A DNA stretch of 64,000 nt from Prosthecobacter fusiformis (GTDB lineage Bacteria; Verrucomicrobiota; Verrucomicrobiia; Verrucomicrobiales; Verrucomicrobiaceae): contig NZ_SOCA01000001.1 in the NCBI RefSeq assembly GCF_004364345.1, forward strand, positions 1-64,000, given 5' to 3'. Position numbers and translations under genes: made by a program. The notes under the pieces were generated by a model that did not search any database, had not been told where the DNA came from, and was given only the letters and a program-made list of their open reading frames with translations. Shown here one piece after another: positions 54,229-63,288 of this stretch; position 1 is the stretch's first letter; the number at the start of each line of letters is the position of its first letter.

Positions 54229-54888
54229 TTGAAAACCGACAATCTCATCCGTGTCTGGATCGTCGAAGACCACGATATATTTCGTCGTTCCCTGCTACGT
54301 CTCTGCACTCCTGCCCATGGTCTGGCCCCAGGCATGGCCTTTGCCAATGCTGAAACAATGCTCACCGTCCTGCGCAACCACATCAAAGAAGAACTGCCTC
54401 AGGTGCTCCTGCTAGATGTGGGCCTGCCTGGGCGCAGCGGGCTGGACATCATCGGCGATGTGCACCGTCACGCGCCAGAATGCCGCATCGTCATCCTGAC
54501 GGTATTTGAAGACGAGGCAAAAATAAGCCAGGCCATCAGCGCAGGGGCTAGTGGTTACCTTTTAAAAACGACGCGGGCAGAAACGGTGGCGGAAGCGGTG
54601 CTGGAGGCTCATCAAGGCGGCTCCCCCATGTCCCCCAAAGTGGCGGCCAGTGTGGTGCAGATGCTAGCCAGGCTGACCAAACCAGCCGCCGCGCCAGTCT
54701 CCCTCTCCAAGCGCGAGCAGGAACTGCTGGCCCTGCTGGTGGAGGGACTCACGGCCAAAGAAATCGCCGACCGGCTGGAAGTAAGCATCCACACCACAGG
54801 CACCCATACGCGCAATCTTTTCTCCAAGCTGGGAGTGCATAGCCGTGCTGCCGCAGTCGCCCGGGCGCTGCGTGAGCGCCTCGTGTGA
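54229..54888 (+). CDS. NarL/FixJ-family response regulator
   Basis: A 219-residue regulator: receiver motifs VWIVEDHDIF, phosphoacceptor in VLLLDVGLPG and lysine in YLLKTTR, then a LuxR-type helix-turn-helix (LSKREQELLALLVEG, AKEIADRLEVSIHTTGTH). The start is a TTG at 54229 (peptide MKTDNLIRV); no ATG fits. It lies 36 bases after the kinase gene and is its partner. Confidence 0.92.
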   Translation: MKTDNLIRVWIVEDHDIFRRSLLRLCTPAHGLAPGMAFANAETMLTVLRNHIKEELPQVLLLDVGLPGRSGLDIIGDVHRHAPECRIVILTVFEDEAKISQAISAGASGYLLKTTRAETVAEAVLEAHQGGSPMSPKVAASVVQMLARLTKPAAAPVSLSKREQELLALLVEGLTAKEIADRLEVSIHTTGTHTRNLFSKLGVHSRAAAVARALRERLV

Positions 54889-54904
54889 GATGCCGTCAAT
54901 TCCC

Positions 54905-54932
54905 TGCCCTTTTCTGAAATCAGGAAAGGGCA
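54905..54932. terminator. Hairpin between convergent genes
   Basis: TGCCCTTTTCTG (54905-54916) and CAGGAAAGGGCA (54921-54932) pair over 12 bases with one G-U and an AAAT loop, 17 bases after the regulator stop. There is no U-tract, so it may end transcription weakly in both directions. Confidence 0.6.
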
Positions 54933-54950
54933 AATGAGGCGGGATTGATC

Positions 54951-55409
54951 TCAATCCACGGCCACTTTTACCACCACTTTGAAGACCTCCGAGGGAGCGT
55001 CCCATTCCACACAAGGAGCATGAGCATCCTCTGGATAGAGGATGCAGAAGTGACCCGCACTTAAATGCAGCGGGGTCATGTCTGGCACCAGTTTCCACAA
55101 AGCGGCCTCCTTCTCCGCATCATAGGCGCGGGTCTCTTCCTTCATTGTGGCCAAGGGTGCCCACAGGATGGTCTCGCGCCCGGAGTAGAGAAACTGCACA
55201 TCAATGTATCTGCGGTGAGCCTCAAAGAGTGCCTTTTCCTGAGGCTTTGTCGTGTAAGTCTGGACGATAGCGAAGACATCATCCCCCGCGATGTCAAAGC
55301 GCCCCAGGGGCTGAGTGCCGTCCACCCCGCGCAGATAGGCAAAAGCCTGCGCAAAACGGGGCGATAAAGCTTCATAACGGGCAGACTGGTCGAGGGTGTC
55401 TAGGATCAT
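54951..55409 (-). CDS. YhcH/YjgK/YiaL family protein
   Basis: A 152-residue cupin-like protein. MILDTLDQSARYEALSPRF, GRFDIAGDDVFAIVQTY, FEAHRRYIDVQF and HFCILYPEDAHAP are the family phrases; His and Glu residues in the last two segments bind metal in YhcH-type structures. Members are linked to sialic acid and other sugar catabolism and may isomerise or epimerise sugar anomers. The start at 55409 follows the family N-terminus. It stands alone here, about 33.6 kb from the sialidase-like gene. Confidence 0.9.
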   Translation of the reverse strand: MILDTLDQSARYEALSPRFAQAFAYLRGVDGTQPLGRFDIAGDDVFAIVQTYTTKPQEKALFEAHRRYIDVQFLYSGRETILWAPLATMKEETRAYDAEKEAALWKLVPDMTPLHLSAGHFCILYPEDAHAPCVEWDAPSEVFKVVVKVAVD

Positions 55410-55613
55410 GGCAGAGGATGGAGTCCAGTGTTTAAAACCGGGCCGTGGCCTGCGCAAGTGTGGAGACGGCAAAGAGGCCTAACAAATGCCTTCAATGCCA
55501 TCCCTTGACGTTCTCGGCCCAGGAGCTCGGGTTGCGACCAGGACCAGCTGAAAAGATGATGAAGTCTTGTTTGATATCTGCTCCTCCTTCTGGAAAAACT
55601 TTATCACCTAATC

Positions 55614-56462
55614 ATGGCCGCCGTTGAAACATCTGATGAGGACCTTGTATTCGCAGCCGTGCAGGGCGAACTGGCAGCGCTGGATACTTTGGTGCGCCGG
55701 CATCAATCGTGGGTTTTTAATCTGGCGCTACGCATGGTCTGGCGGAGAGAGGTGGCTGAGGATGCCACGCAGGACATCCTGATCAAAGCGGTGACGCACC
55801 TGGGCACCTTTGAAGGTCGCAGCAAATTTTCCACTTGGTTGCACCGCATCGCCGTGAATCATTTGCTCAATGTCAGGAAATCAGAAATGGAGGAAAAGGC
55901 GATGACTTTTACTGACATGGCAGCCTCGTTGGACACGGTCATGGATGAGGAACTGGCTGATGTGAAATCCCTGCCCGTGGAAATGGTACTTTTAGTGGAG
56001 GAGGCACGGCTGGGCTGCATCACGGCCATGCTCATGTGCCTGGACCGGCGTCAGCGCCTGGCCTTCATCCTGGGGGAGGTCTTTGGCGAATCCGGGGATG
56101 CAGCGGCTGCGGCGATGGAGATCAGCCCGGCCAACTTTCGCCAACTGCTGTCGCGGGCCCGGCATGATCTTTATCAATTCATGAACCACAAGTGCGGACT
56201 GGTGAATACGGCCAATCCCTGCCGTTGCGCCCGCAAAGCCGCCGGCTTCATGCGCAACGGATGGCTGGACTCGTCTAACTTACAGTTTAGCAAAGACCGG
56301 ATCGCCGAGATGAGAGATGGCGCACCGGCCCATCTCGAGGAGTTGCAAAAGCTGGACCGGCAGCATGCGCAGCTCTATCACACCCAGCCGTTTCTGGCGG
56401 GGCCGGATCTGGCAGACAACCTGCGCCACCTGCTTTCGCAGTCGAGGTTTGACAAAAATTAA
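55614..56462 (+). CDS. ECF-type sigma factor with Cys-containing C-terminal region
   Basis: A 282-residue sigma factor. Region 2 runs about 20-100 (LVRRHQSWVFNLALRMVW, TFEGRSKFSTWLHRIAVNH), region 4 about 130-195 (LMCLDRRQRLAFILGEV, ISPANFRQLLSRAR). After region 4 an extra 90 residues carry KCGLVNTANPCRCARKAAGF, with three cysteines. This short Cys motif recurs in a subgroup of ECF factors and could bind metal, possibly for redox or metal sensing. There is no anti-sigma gene next to it; the DUF1398 gene follows 69 bases downstream and may be its target or partner. Confidence 0.88.
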   Translation: MAAVETSDEDLVFAAVQGELAALDTLVRRHQSWVFNLALRMVWRREVAEDATQDILIKAVTHLGTFEGRSKFSTWLHRIAVNHLLNVRKSEMEEKAMTFTDMAASLDTVMDEELADVKSLPVEMVLLVEEARLGCITAMLMCLDRRQRLAFILGEVFGESGDAAAAAMEISPANFRQLLSRARHDLYQFMNHKCGLVNTANPCRCARKAAGFMRNGWLDSSNLQFSKDRIAEMRDGAPAHLEELQKLDRQHAQLYHTQPFLAGPDLADNLRHLLSQSRFDKN

Positions 56463-56531
56463 TCAAACTCACCTGAACTGTCACAACGCGACTGCGGGGA
56501 TGTCACATCTCATGAAGCCCACCCTGGGCAC

Positions 56532-56951
56532 GTGAATATCGACACCCTCATGAATACCCAACTCATCACCGCAGCAGCCCAAGCCACCCTGGACGGAGGC
56601 ACTCCGTTTCCGACCATCGTCGCTCAACTTATCGAAGCGGGCGTGGAGTCTTATCAGGTGGATTACCTTTCCCTGCGAAAGACCTTTTACAGCGGCAATG
56701 GAGCGACCGTTTCCACTCCCCTAACCATTGAAGGATTGCCGCGTGTGGCGGCTGAATTCGATGCGCCTGCTTTGCGAGCCAATATCCTGGACAGCCAGCA
56801 AAATGGACAGCATTTCCGGGCCTTTACCCTGCGCGCCATGGAGGCGGGCGTGCAAGGTTACATCGCCTTTTTGCGAGGGAAAAGAGTGACCTATTTTGGC
56901 CGTCAAGGAGACCAGCACACGGAATGGTTTCCAGGTACCTCTGCTCCCTGA
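56532..56951 (+). CDS. DUF1398 family protein
   Basis: A 139-residue cytoplasmic protein of the DUF1398 family, recognised from FPTIVAQLIEAGVESYQVDY, SLRKTFYSGNG and AGVQGYIAFLRGKRVTYFGR. Function is unknown; some are called phage envelope protein-like without evidence. The start is a GTG at 56532, with an ATG at 56550 as alternative. It follows the sigma factor on the same strand and converges on the L,D-transpeptidase gene. Confidence 0.8.
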   Translation: MNIDTLMNTQLITAAAQATLDGGTPFPTIVAQLIEAGVESYQVDYLSLRKTFYSGNGATVSTPLTIEGLPRVAAEFDAPALRANILDSQQNGQHFRAFTLRAMEAGVQGYIAFLRGKRVTYFGRQGDQHTEWFPGTSAP

Positions 56952-56968
56952 TGGGAGCACGAATACAA

Positions 56969-57955
56969 TCACTGAATGGTCACAGGCATGCCCTTCGCCA
57001 CCAGGGTATAAAAGGTGGCTGCATCCCAATTGGAAAGGCGGATGCAGCCATGGCTTCCTGAGCGCCCGATGGTTTCAGGAAATGCAGTGCCATGAATGCC
57101 TACGCCGGGCCGGTTTAGACCTGTCCAGAGGACTCCGACAGGGCTGTTTGGCCCTGGAGGAAGGTTATAAAAGGTCTCGGTGCGCTCTCCACGTTTCAGC
57201 ACTCCTTCATCGTAGCGATACCATGGCCAGGGGACAGCCCCCGTGATCTTCCATTCCCCCAGCGGGGCGGGATGCTCATCCGAGCCGGGTGTGAGGGGAA
57301 AGGCGGCGAGGAGGCGATCTCCCTCCGTCACACGCAGCATGCGAAGTCCTGTATCCACCTGCACACGACGTGTACCAGCCACTGAAGACTGTGGCCGGGA
57401 GTATCCCGAGGGAAACGCATCCACGCGGAAGGGTCGGTCGATATTCGGCACGGTGATCACCTCGCCAGGCGTCAATGCATCCATCTGGCGACCCGGATTT
57501 AGCTCGGCCATGAAAGCCACTGTGGTATGAAAGCGCTCAGCAAGCAGCTCGGTCAGACCGATGTAAGGGAGCGTCTTTTGCTGAGCTTGCTCCGCAGGTT
57601 CCAGGGCCATCGTTCCCAGCCGACGAAGATCATCCTCCGTCACGGCATACTGGGTATAAGGCTGGATGCCGCTGACATCCGGCACCACATTCACCGGCAG
57701 CCCCTGGGCCTCGCGATAGAGCGTTAGTGCCTTGCTGGTAAACTCTCCAGAATGCCCATCCACCACTCCCGGACCAAATTGACGGCCATCCAGAAAGATC
57801 TGTAACTGCACGGTGCGATCCCGTGAAAAGGCATCCACAGCAGGATCCGCAACATGGCGGCTACTGGTCACACATCCCGTTAGTCCAACAAGAACAGACG
57901 TCGTCAAGGCGGCCAGGGCGCACTGACGTGAACCGGCACAAAAAAGGAATCGCAT
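56969..57955 (-). CDS. L,D-transpeptidase lipoprotein (YkuD family)
   Basis: A 328-residue lipoprotein: lipobox LTGC with Cys 28 as the lipidated residue, a LysM-like segment around AERFHTTVAFMAELNPGRQM and GEVITVPN (about residues 135-165), and a YkuD catalytic domain with HGTAFPETIG and SGSHGCIRLSN (about 287-310), where Cys is the nucleophile. It would form 3-3 crosslinks in peptidoglycan or attach proteins to it, on the outer side of the inner membrane or inner side of the outer membrane. It follows the Fic gene by 26 bases in the same direction. Confidence 0.92.
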   Translation of the reverse strand: MRFLFCAGSRQCALAALTTSVLVGLTGCVTSSRHVADPAVDAFSRDRTVQLQIFLDGRQFGPGVVDGHSGEFTSKALTLYREAQGLPVNVVPDVSGIQPYTQYAVTEDDLRRLGTMALEPAEQAQQKTLPYIGLTELLAERFHTTVAFMAELNPGRQMDALTPGEVITVPNIDRPFRVDAFPSGYSRPQSSVAGTRRVQVDTGLRMLRVTEGDRLLAAFPLTPGSDEHPAPLGEWKITGAVPWPWYRYDEGVLKRGERTETFYNLPPGPNSPVGVLWTGLNRPGVGIHGTAFPETIGRSGSHGCIRLSNWDAATFYTLVAKGMPVTIQ

Positions 57956-57981
57956 GCCTGTATGAGGTGGGGCGGGCTGGT

Positions 57982-58956
57982 TTATTTCGCACCTGGGAAA
58001 GAAAACTTGTAGCGAGCCATCGCTTTATCGCCTGTCTTTTTGAGGATTCCCGATTCCACTGCCATTTGAAGATCCCGGCTGGCCGTGGCCGCAGAAAGGC
58101 CAGGAAAATGGCTCATGTATTCTTTACGTAAAAAGGAAGCGGAGCCCATCAATCCATTTGCTGCTGAAATCCGCTCCATCCCTGACATCCGTGGCTGTGG
58201 CGTGGTAAAAACTGGCTTCAGGGCAGCCAGCGTGACTTCCAGGGAAAATTCAATAAACAGCGTGGATTTCCCTGCCTTGTCACACAAACCCAGCACTGTG
58301 TAATAGTCCTGCTGCCGGTCACGGATCGCAGATTCAATCGGCACCAGTGAGAACAATGGATGATGGCGAAAGAGGATTAAGCTGTGCCAGAGACGCCCCA
58401 TGCGCCCATTGCCATCCTCAAAAGGGTGAATGAACTCCATCTCGTAATGACACACAGCCGCGCAGATCAGTGGCGGCACTTCCTTTTCTTCCTTTAGCCA
58501 GCCGAACAAAGAGTTCATCAAACCTGCCACGCGGTCTGCTGGCGGGGCAATGTGGGCGATCATAGAGCCTTTAGCGATGCCCACGCCCCGGCTGCGCCAA
58601 GCGCCAGGGCGGCTTACCAGGCCGGCCATCATGAGATGATGCGCAGCCAGCAAATGCTTGGTGTTTTCCGGCTTCCACTTGGCCAGTTGGTCATAACAAC
58701 GGATGGCGTTTTCGACTTCCCGCAGATCTTTTGCAGGGGCAATGACGCGTTTGCCCTCCAGCACAGCCGTCACCTGTTCCGCCGTCAGCGTATTTCCTTC
58801 AATGGCCAGGCTCGCCTGGATGGTCCGTACCCTTTGTGAACGACGTAACAAAGGGCTTGCCGGAGCCAGCAAGGCCCCATCATGCATCCCCAGCATCCGC
58901 TCAATCTCAGCCACAAGACTGGCGGCACGGGCGGTGATTTCAAAAGGGGGACGCAT
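57982..58956 (-). CDS. Fic-family AMP-transferase with winged-helix domain
   Basis: A 324-residue protein. The core Fic motif HPFEDGNGRMGR (about residues 175-186) is intact, so it can transfer AMP from ATP to a protein. An N-terminal SLAIEGN (49-55) is the (S/T)xxxE(G/N) inhibitory motif of class II Fic proteins, whose Glu blocks ATP binding. A C-terminal winged helix (about 255-324; ATASRDLQMAVESGIL) suggests DNA binding. A perfect inverted repeat lies 5-28 bases before its start, compatible with autoregulation. It has no adjacent antitoxin. Confidence 0.9.
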   Translation of the reverse strand: MRPPFEITARAASLVAEIERMLGMHDGALLAPASPLLRRSQRVRTIQASLAIEGNTLTAEQVTAVLEGKRVIAPAKDLREVENAIRCYDQLAKWKPENTKHLLAAHHLMMAGLVSRPGAWRSRGVGIAKGSMIAHIAPPADRVAGLMNSLFGWLKEEKEVPPLICAAVCHYEMEFIHPFEDGNGRMGRLWHSLILFRHHPLFSLVPIESAIRDRQQDYYTVLGLCDKAGKSTLFIEFSLEVTLAALKPVFTTPQPRMSGMERISAANGLMGSASFLRKEYMSHFPGLSAATASRDLQMAVESGILKKTGDKAMARYKFSFPGAK

Positions 58957-58960
58957 TGGG

Positions 58961-58984
58961 TGATAGTATCATATGAGACTATCA
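58961..58984. promoter_or_regulatory. Inverted repeat immediately before the Fic gene
   Basis: TGATAGT (58961-58967) and ACTATCA (58978-58984) are perfect arms around a 10-base spacer with CATATG at its centre, 4 bases upstream of the ATG. It is a candidate operator for the Fic protein's winged helix. Confidence 0.55.
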
Positions 58985-59028
58985 AAACAAGCATCGCTTA
59001 CGCCGCACAAGCGCGATGCCAGGGGAGC

Positions 59029-59463
59029 TTATGCACCGCGCTGCCGCTCCAATTCTGCTCGCAGGCGCTCTTCCTGCTCGCGCAATGCCGGTGTCATTTC
59101 GCTGCCAAAATCCTCCATTTCAAAGAAGGGGCGAATCTCCACTTCCGACTCCTCGCCCGGCATTGGATCAGGGCAACGTTTCATCCACTCCAGCGCCTCC
59201 TCCATGGACTTCACCTGCCATATCCAAAAGCCTGCGATCAGTTCATTCGTGGCGGCAAAGGGACCGTCAATGATGGTCTTCTTGCCACTGGAGAACCTCA
59301 CGCGCTTGCCCTTGCTGCTGGGATGCAGGCCATCTCCGTCCAGCATCACTCCGGCCGCCAGCAGTTCCTCATTAAATTTACCCATCTCCGCCATCAGCTC
59401 CTCAGTGGGCATGATGCCAGCTTCAGAGTTCTTCGTTGCCTTGACTATGACCATGACTTTCAT
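59029..59463 (-). CDS. YCII/DGPF-family protein
   Basis: A 144-residue cytoplasmic DGPF protein: MKVMVIVKATKNSEAG at the start, KTIIDGPFAATNELIAGFW in the middle (intact DGPF) and VKSMEEALEWMKRCPD, with a charged helical tail. I use the ATG at 59463, as the longer frame adds an unrelated stretch. Unlike the genes at 3642 and 4045, it has no sigma factor beside it; the gene 73 bases downstream encodes Fic. Confidence 0.88.
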   Translation of the reverse strand: MKVMVIVKATKNSEAGIMPTEELMAEMGKFNEELLAAGVMLDGDGLHPSSKGKRVRFSSGKKTIIDGPFAATNELIAGFWIWQVKSMEEALEWMKRCPDPMPGEESEVEIRPFFEMEDFGSEMTPALREQEERLRAELERQRGA

Positions 59464-59588
59464 CGCAGTGATTCTTTCTATTGGTAAGGTGTTTAGGGAA
59501 GCCTTCCGGTTACAGCAACCCCCGGTCTTCCTTTCAATCACATGACGAACGAAATCGGTGTGAAAGGACATGGTAGAGTTATTTCACC

Positions 59589-59624
59589 AAAAAAAATCCC
59601 GTCGCCTATGCAGACGACGGGATT
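59589..59624 (-). terminator. Intrinsic terminator of icd
   Basis: AATCCCGTCG (59595-59604) and CGACGGGATT (59615-59624) make a perfect 10-bp stem; on the minus strand it is followed by a run of eight T residues (59596-59589), 24 bases after the icd stop. Confidence 0.92.
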
Positions 59625-59647
59625 GAATCATGCCGATGTATAACCGG

Positions 59648-61897
<2,250 letters not shown>

Positions 61898-61918
61898 TCA
61901 GAGCTAGACGCACCTGCC

Positions 61919-61932
61919 CCGTTGCGCAACGG
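61919..61932. promoter_or_regulatory. 14-bp palindrome upstream of icd
   Basis: CCGTTGCGCAACGG is a perfect palindrome 43 bases upstream of the icd start and overlaps a TTGACC that could be a -35 box read on the minus strand. A regulator of icd may bind here. Confidence 0.45.
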
Positions 61933-62138
61933 TCAAGGTATCCCCGCACTGGCTAAAAATGCGCTGGGAGCGGCCTGAGAGGTAGGAAATAGGGCTAAAG
62001 AGGGGATGTGGGAATGGGTGCTAAACCTCCTGCGGATGTTGTTAGCCATCTCTTTGCACCCGCATGAGCCTAAAAACCCTGCCAACTCCCGCACCTTTCT
62101 GTTAACGTGCAAATTGCGCAGAGCCGACAGGCAGGCGG

Positions 62139-62879
62139 ATGCGCGATGAACGTGAAAAAATTCTTCCCTATAAAATCATGCCGAATCCAAATTTAACAGC
62201 GCCAAGCGTCGATGCAAAAGCCCTCAAGCGGGTCGCCATTGTGGATGATCATACGATGATGCGTGGTGGTATGAAGCTGTTCATTGAGAGCCTGCCTGAT
62301 TTTGAATTTGCCTGGACCTCCGAAGATGCGCGGGAGGCGATGGCTGCACTAGAAGCCGACGTGCCGGATATCCTCATCATGGACATCACCCTGCCGGACC
62401 GCAACGGCATCGAGCTGGTCAAGGACGTCCACGCCATCTATCCAGACCTGCCCGTGCTGATGATGTCCATGCATGATGAGTCCTATTATGCCCTTCGTGC
62501 CCTCAAAGCGGGGGCCAAGGGCTATCTGATGAAAAGCATGCCGAATGAAGTCTATGAGCGCGCCCTGCGCCGGGTGGCGGAAGGCGGTACTTGGCTCAGT
62601 GAAGCGATGTCCGAGCAAATGGTGCAGATGTACACCAGTGGCACAAAGCGTGAAGGCGATGATGGGCTGGAGGTGCTGACAGACCGGGAATTTGAAGTAT
62701 TTCAATTGATCGGCGAAGGGCAAAGCACCCATCAGGTGGCGGCGGCGCTGCACATCAGCACGAAAACGGTGGATGTGCATCGATCCAATATCCGCACGAA
62801 ATTGAAAATGGAAGACGGGTCTGCGGTGGTGCGCTTTGCGATCCGCTGGGTGGAATCCCGCCGGATGGCGGCTCAGTGA
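62139..62879 (+). CDS. Orphan NarL/FixJ-family response regulator
   Basis: A 246-residue regulator with receiver motifs VAIVDDHTMM, phosphoacceptor in LIMDITLPD and lysine in YLMKSMP, and a LuxR-type domain (LTDREFEVFQLIGEG, THQVAAALHISTKTVDVHR). No kinase gene adjoins it. The first ATG (62139, preceded by AGGCAGGCGG) is used; an ATG at 62178 would remove 13 residues. Its partner kinase must be encoded elsewhere. Confidence 0.92.
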   Translation: MRDEREKILPYKIMPNPNLTAPSVDAKALKRVAIVDDHTMMRGGMKLFIESLPDFEFAWTSEDAREAMAALEADVPDILIMDITLPDRNGIELVKDVHAIYPDLPVLMMSMHDESYYALRALKAGAKGYLMKSMPNEVYERALRRVAEGGTWLSEAMSEQMVQMYTSGTKREGDDGLEVLTDREFEVFQLIGEGQSTHQVAAALHISTKTVDVHRSNIRTKLKMEDGSAVVRFAIRWVESRRMAAQ

Positions 62880-63288
62880 GGAAATGCGAGGATATGACAA
62901 AGGGAAGCAAAGTCAGGTTATTTGCGTCTCCCAAAGCCGATCAGCCCCAAGGGGCGAATAATGACGGCGTAAATACATTAAAATTCGAAAAAACTCCTCG
63001 AGGGTCATTTTTCGTGAATTTTTAAACGCCGTTTATTCGGTGCCCGGAAAAATCTCCGGATAGGCGTGGCCAAACAGCAAGGTCCGCGAAGCCTTGATTT
63101 TACAGAGCTGTTTAGGCCTTGGGTAAATTCACTTTATCCTGCTCTAGGGCTGAACCCTGGATGGAAGTCAAGCCATGCCCAAGGGCACTCCAAGGCAGGG
63201 AGCCAATAGCCCAAAAAAGGGCTCCAGCCAAGAATGGCGCATCTCCAAAACCCCGCTGGTCCTGACCGCATTCACCCGCACCCCCTTT
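62880..63288 (+). other. Structured leader upstream of the adhesin-like gene
   Basis: No gene is seen in this 409-base stretch. It can fold into several stems: CCGGA/TCCGG (63044-63059); GGCCAAACAGC with GCTGTTTAGGCC (63068-63078 and 63107-63118, one bulged A) enclosing AAGG/CCTT; AGGG/CCCT (63146-63158); and two mutually exclusive stems, AGCCC/GGGCT (63208-63223) and GGAGCC/GGCTCC (63199-63225). The last pair could switch. It may be an RNA regulatory leader, but I do not recognise a known riboswitch class. Confidence 0.45.

Noticed and set aside
4012-56730. Recurrent CCTAAC/GTTAGG hexamer, often using rare TTA or CTA leucine codons
   Set aside because: About 18 copies counted by eye, which is not more than base composition alone would give (roughly 28 over both strands at 60 percent GC), so no over-representation can be claimed without a codon-aware test.
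63034-63120. Cyclic-di-GMP (GEMM-I) riboswitch
   Set aside because: The segment GTCCGCGAAGCC only partly resembles the GACGCAAAGCC core, and the flanking stems do not fit the consensus.
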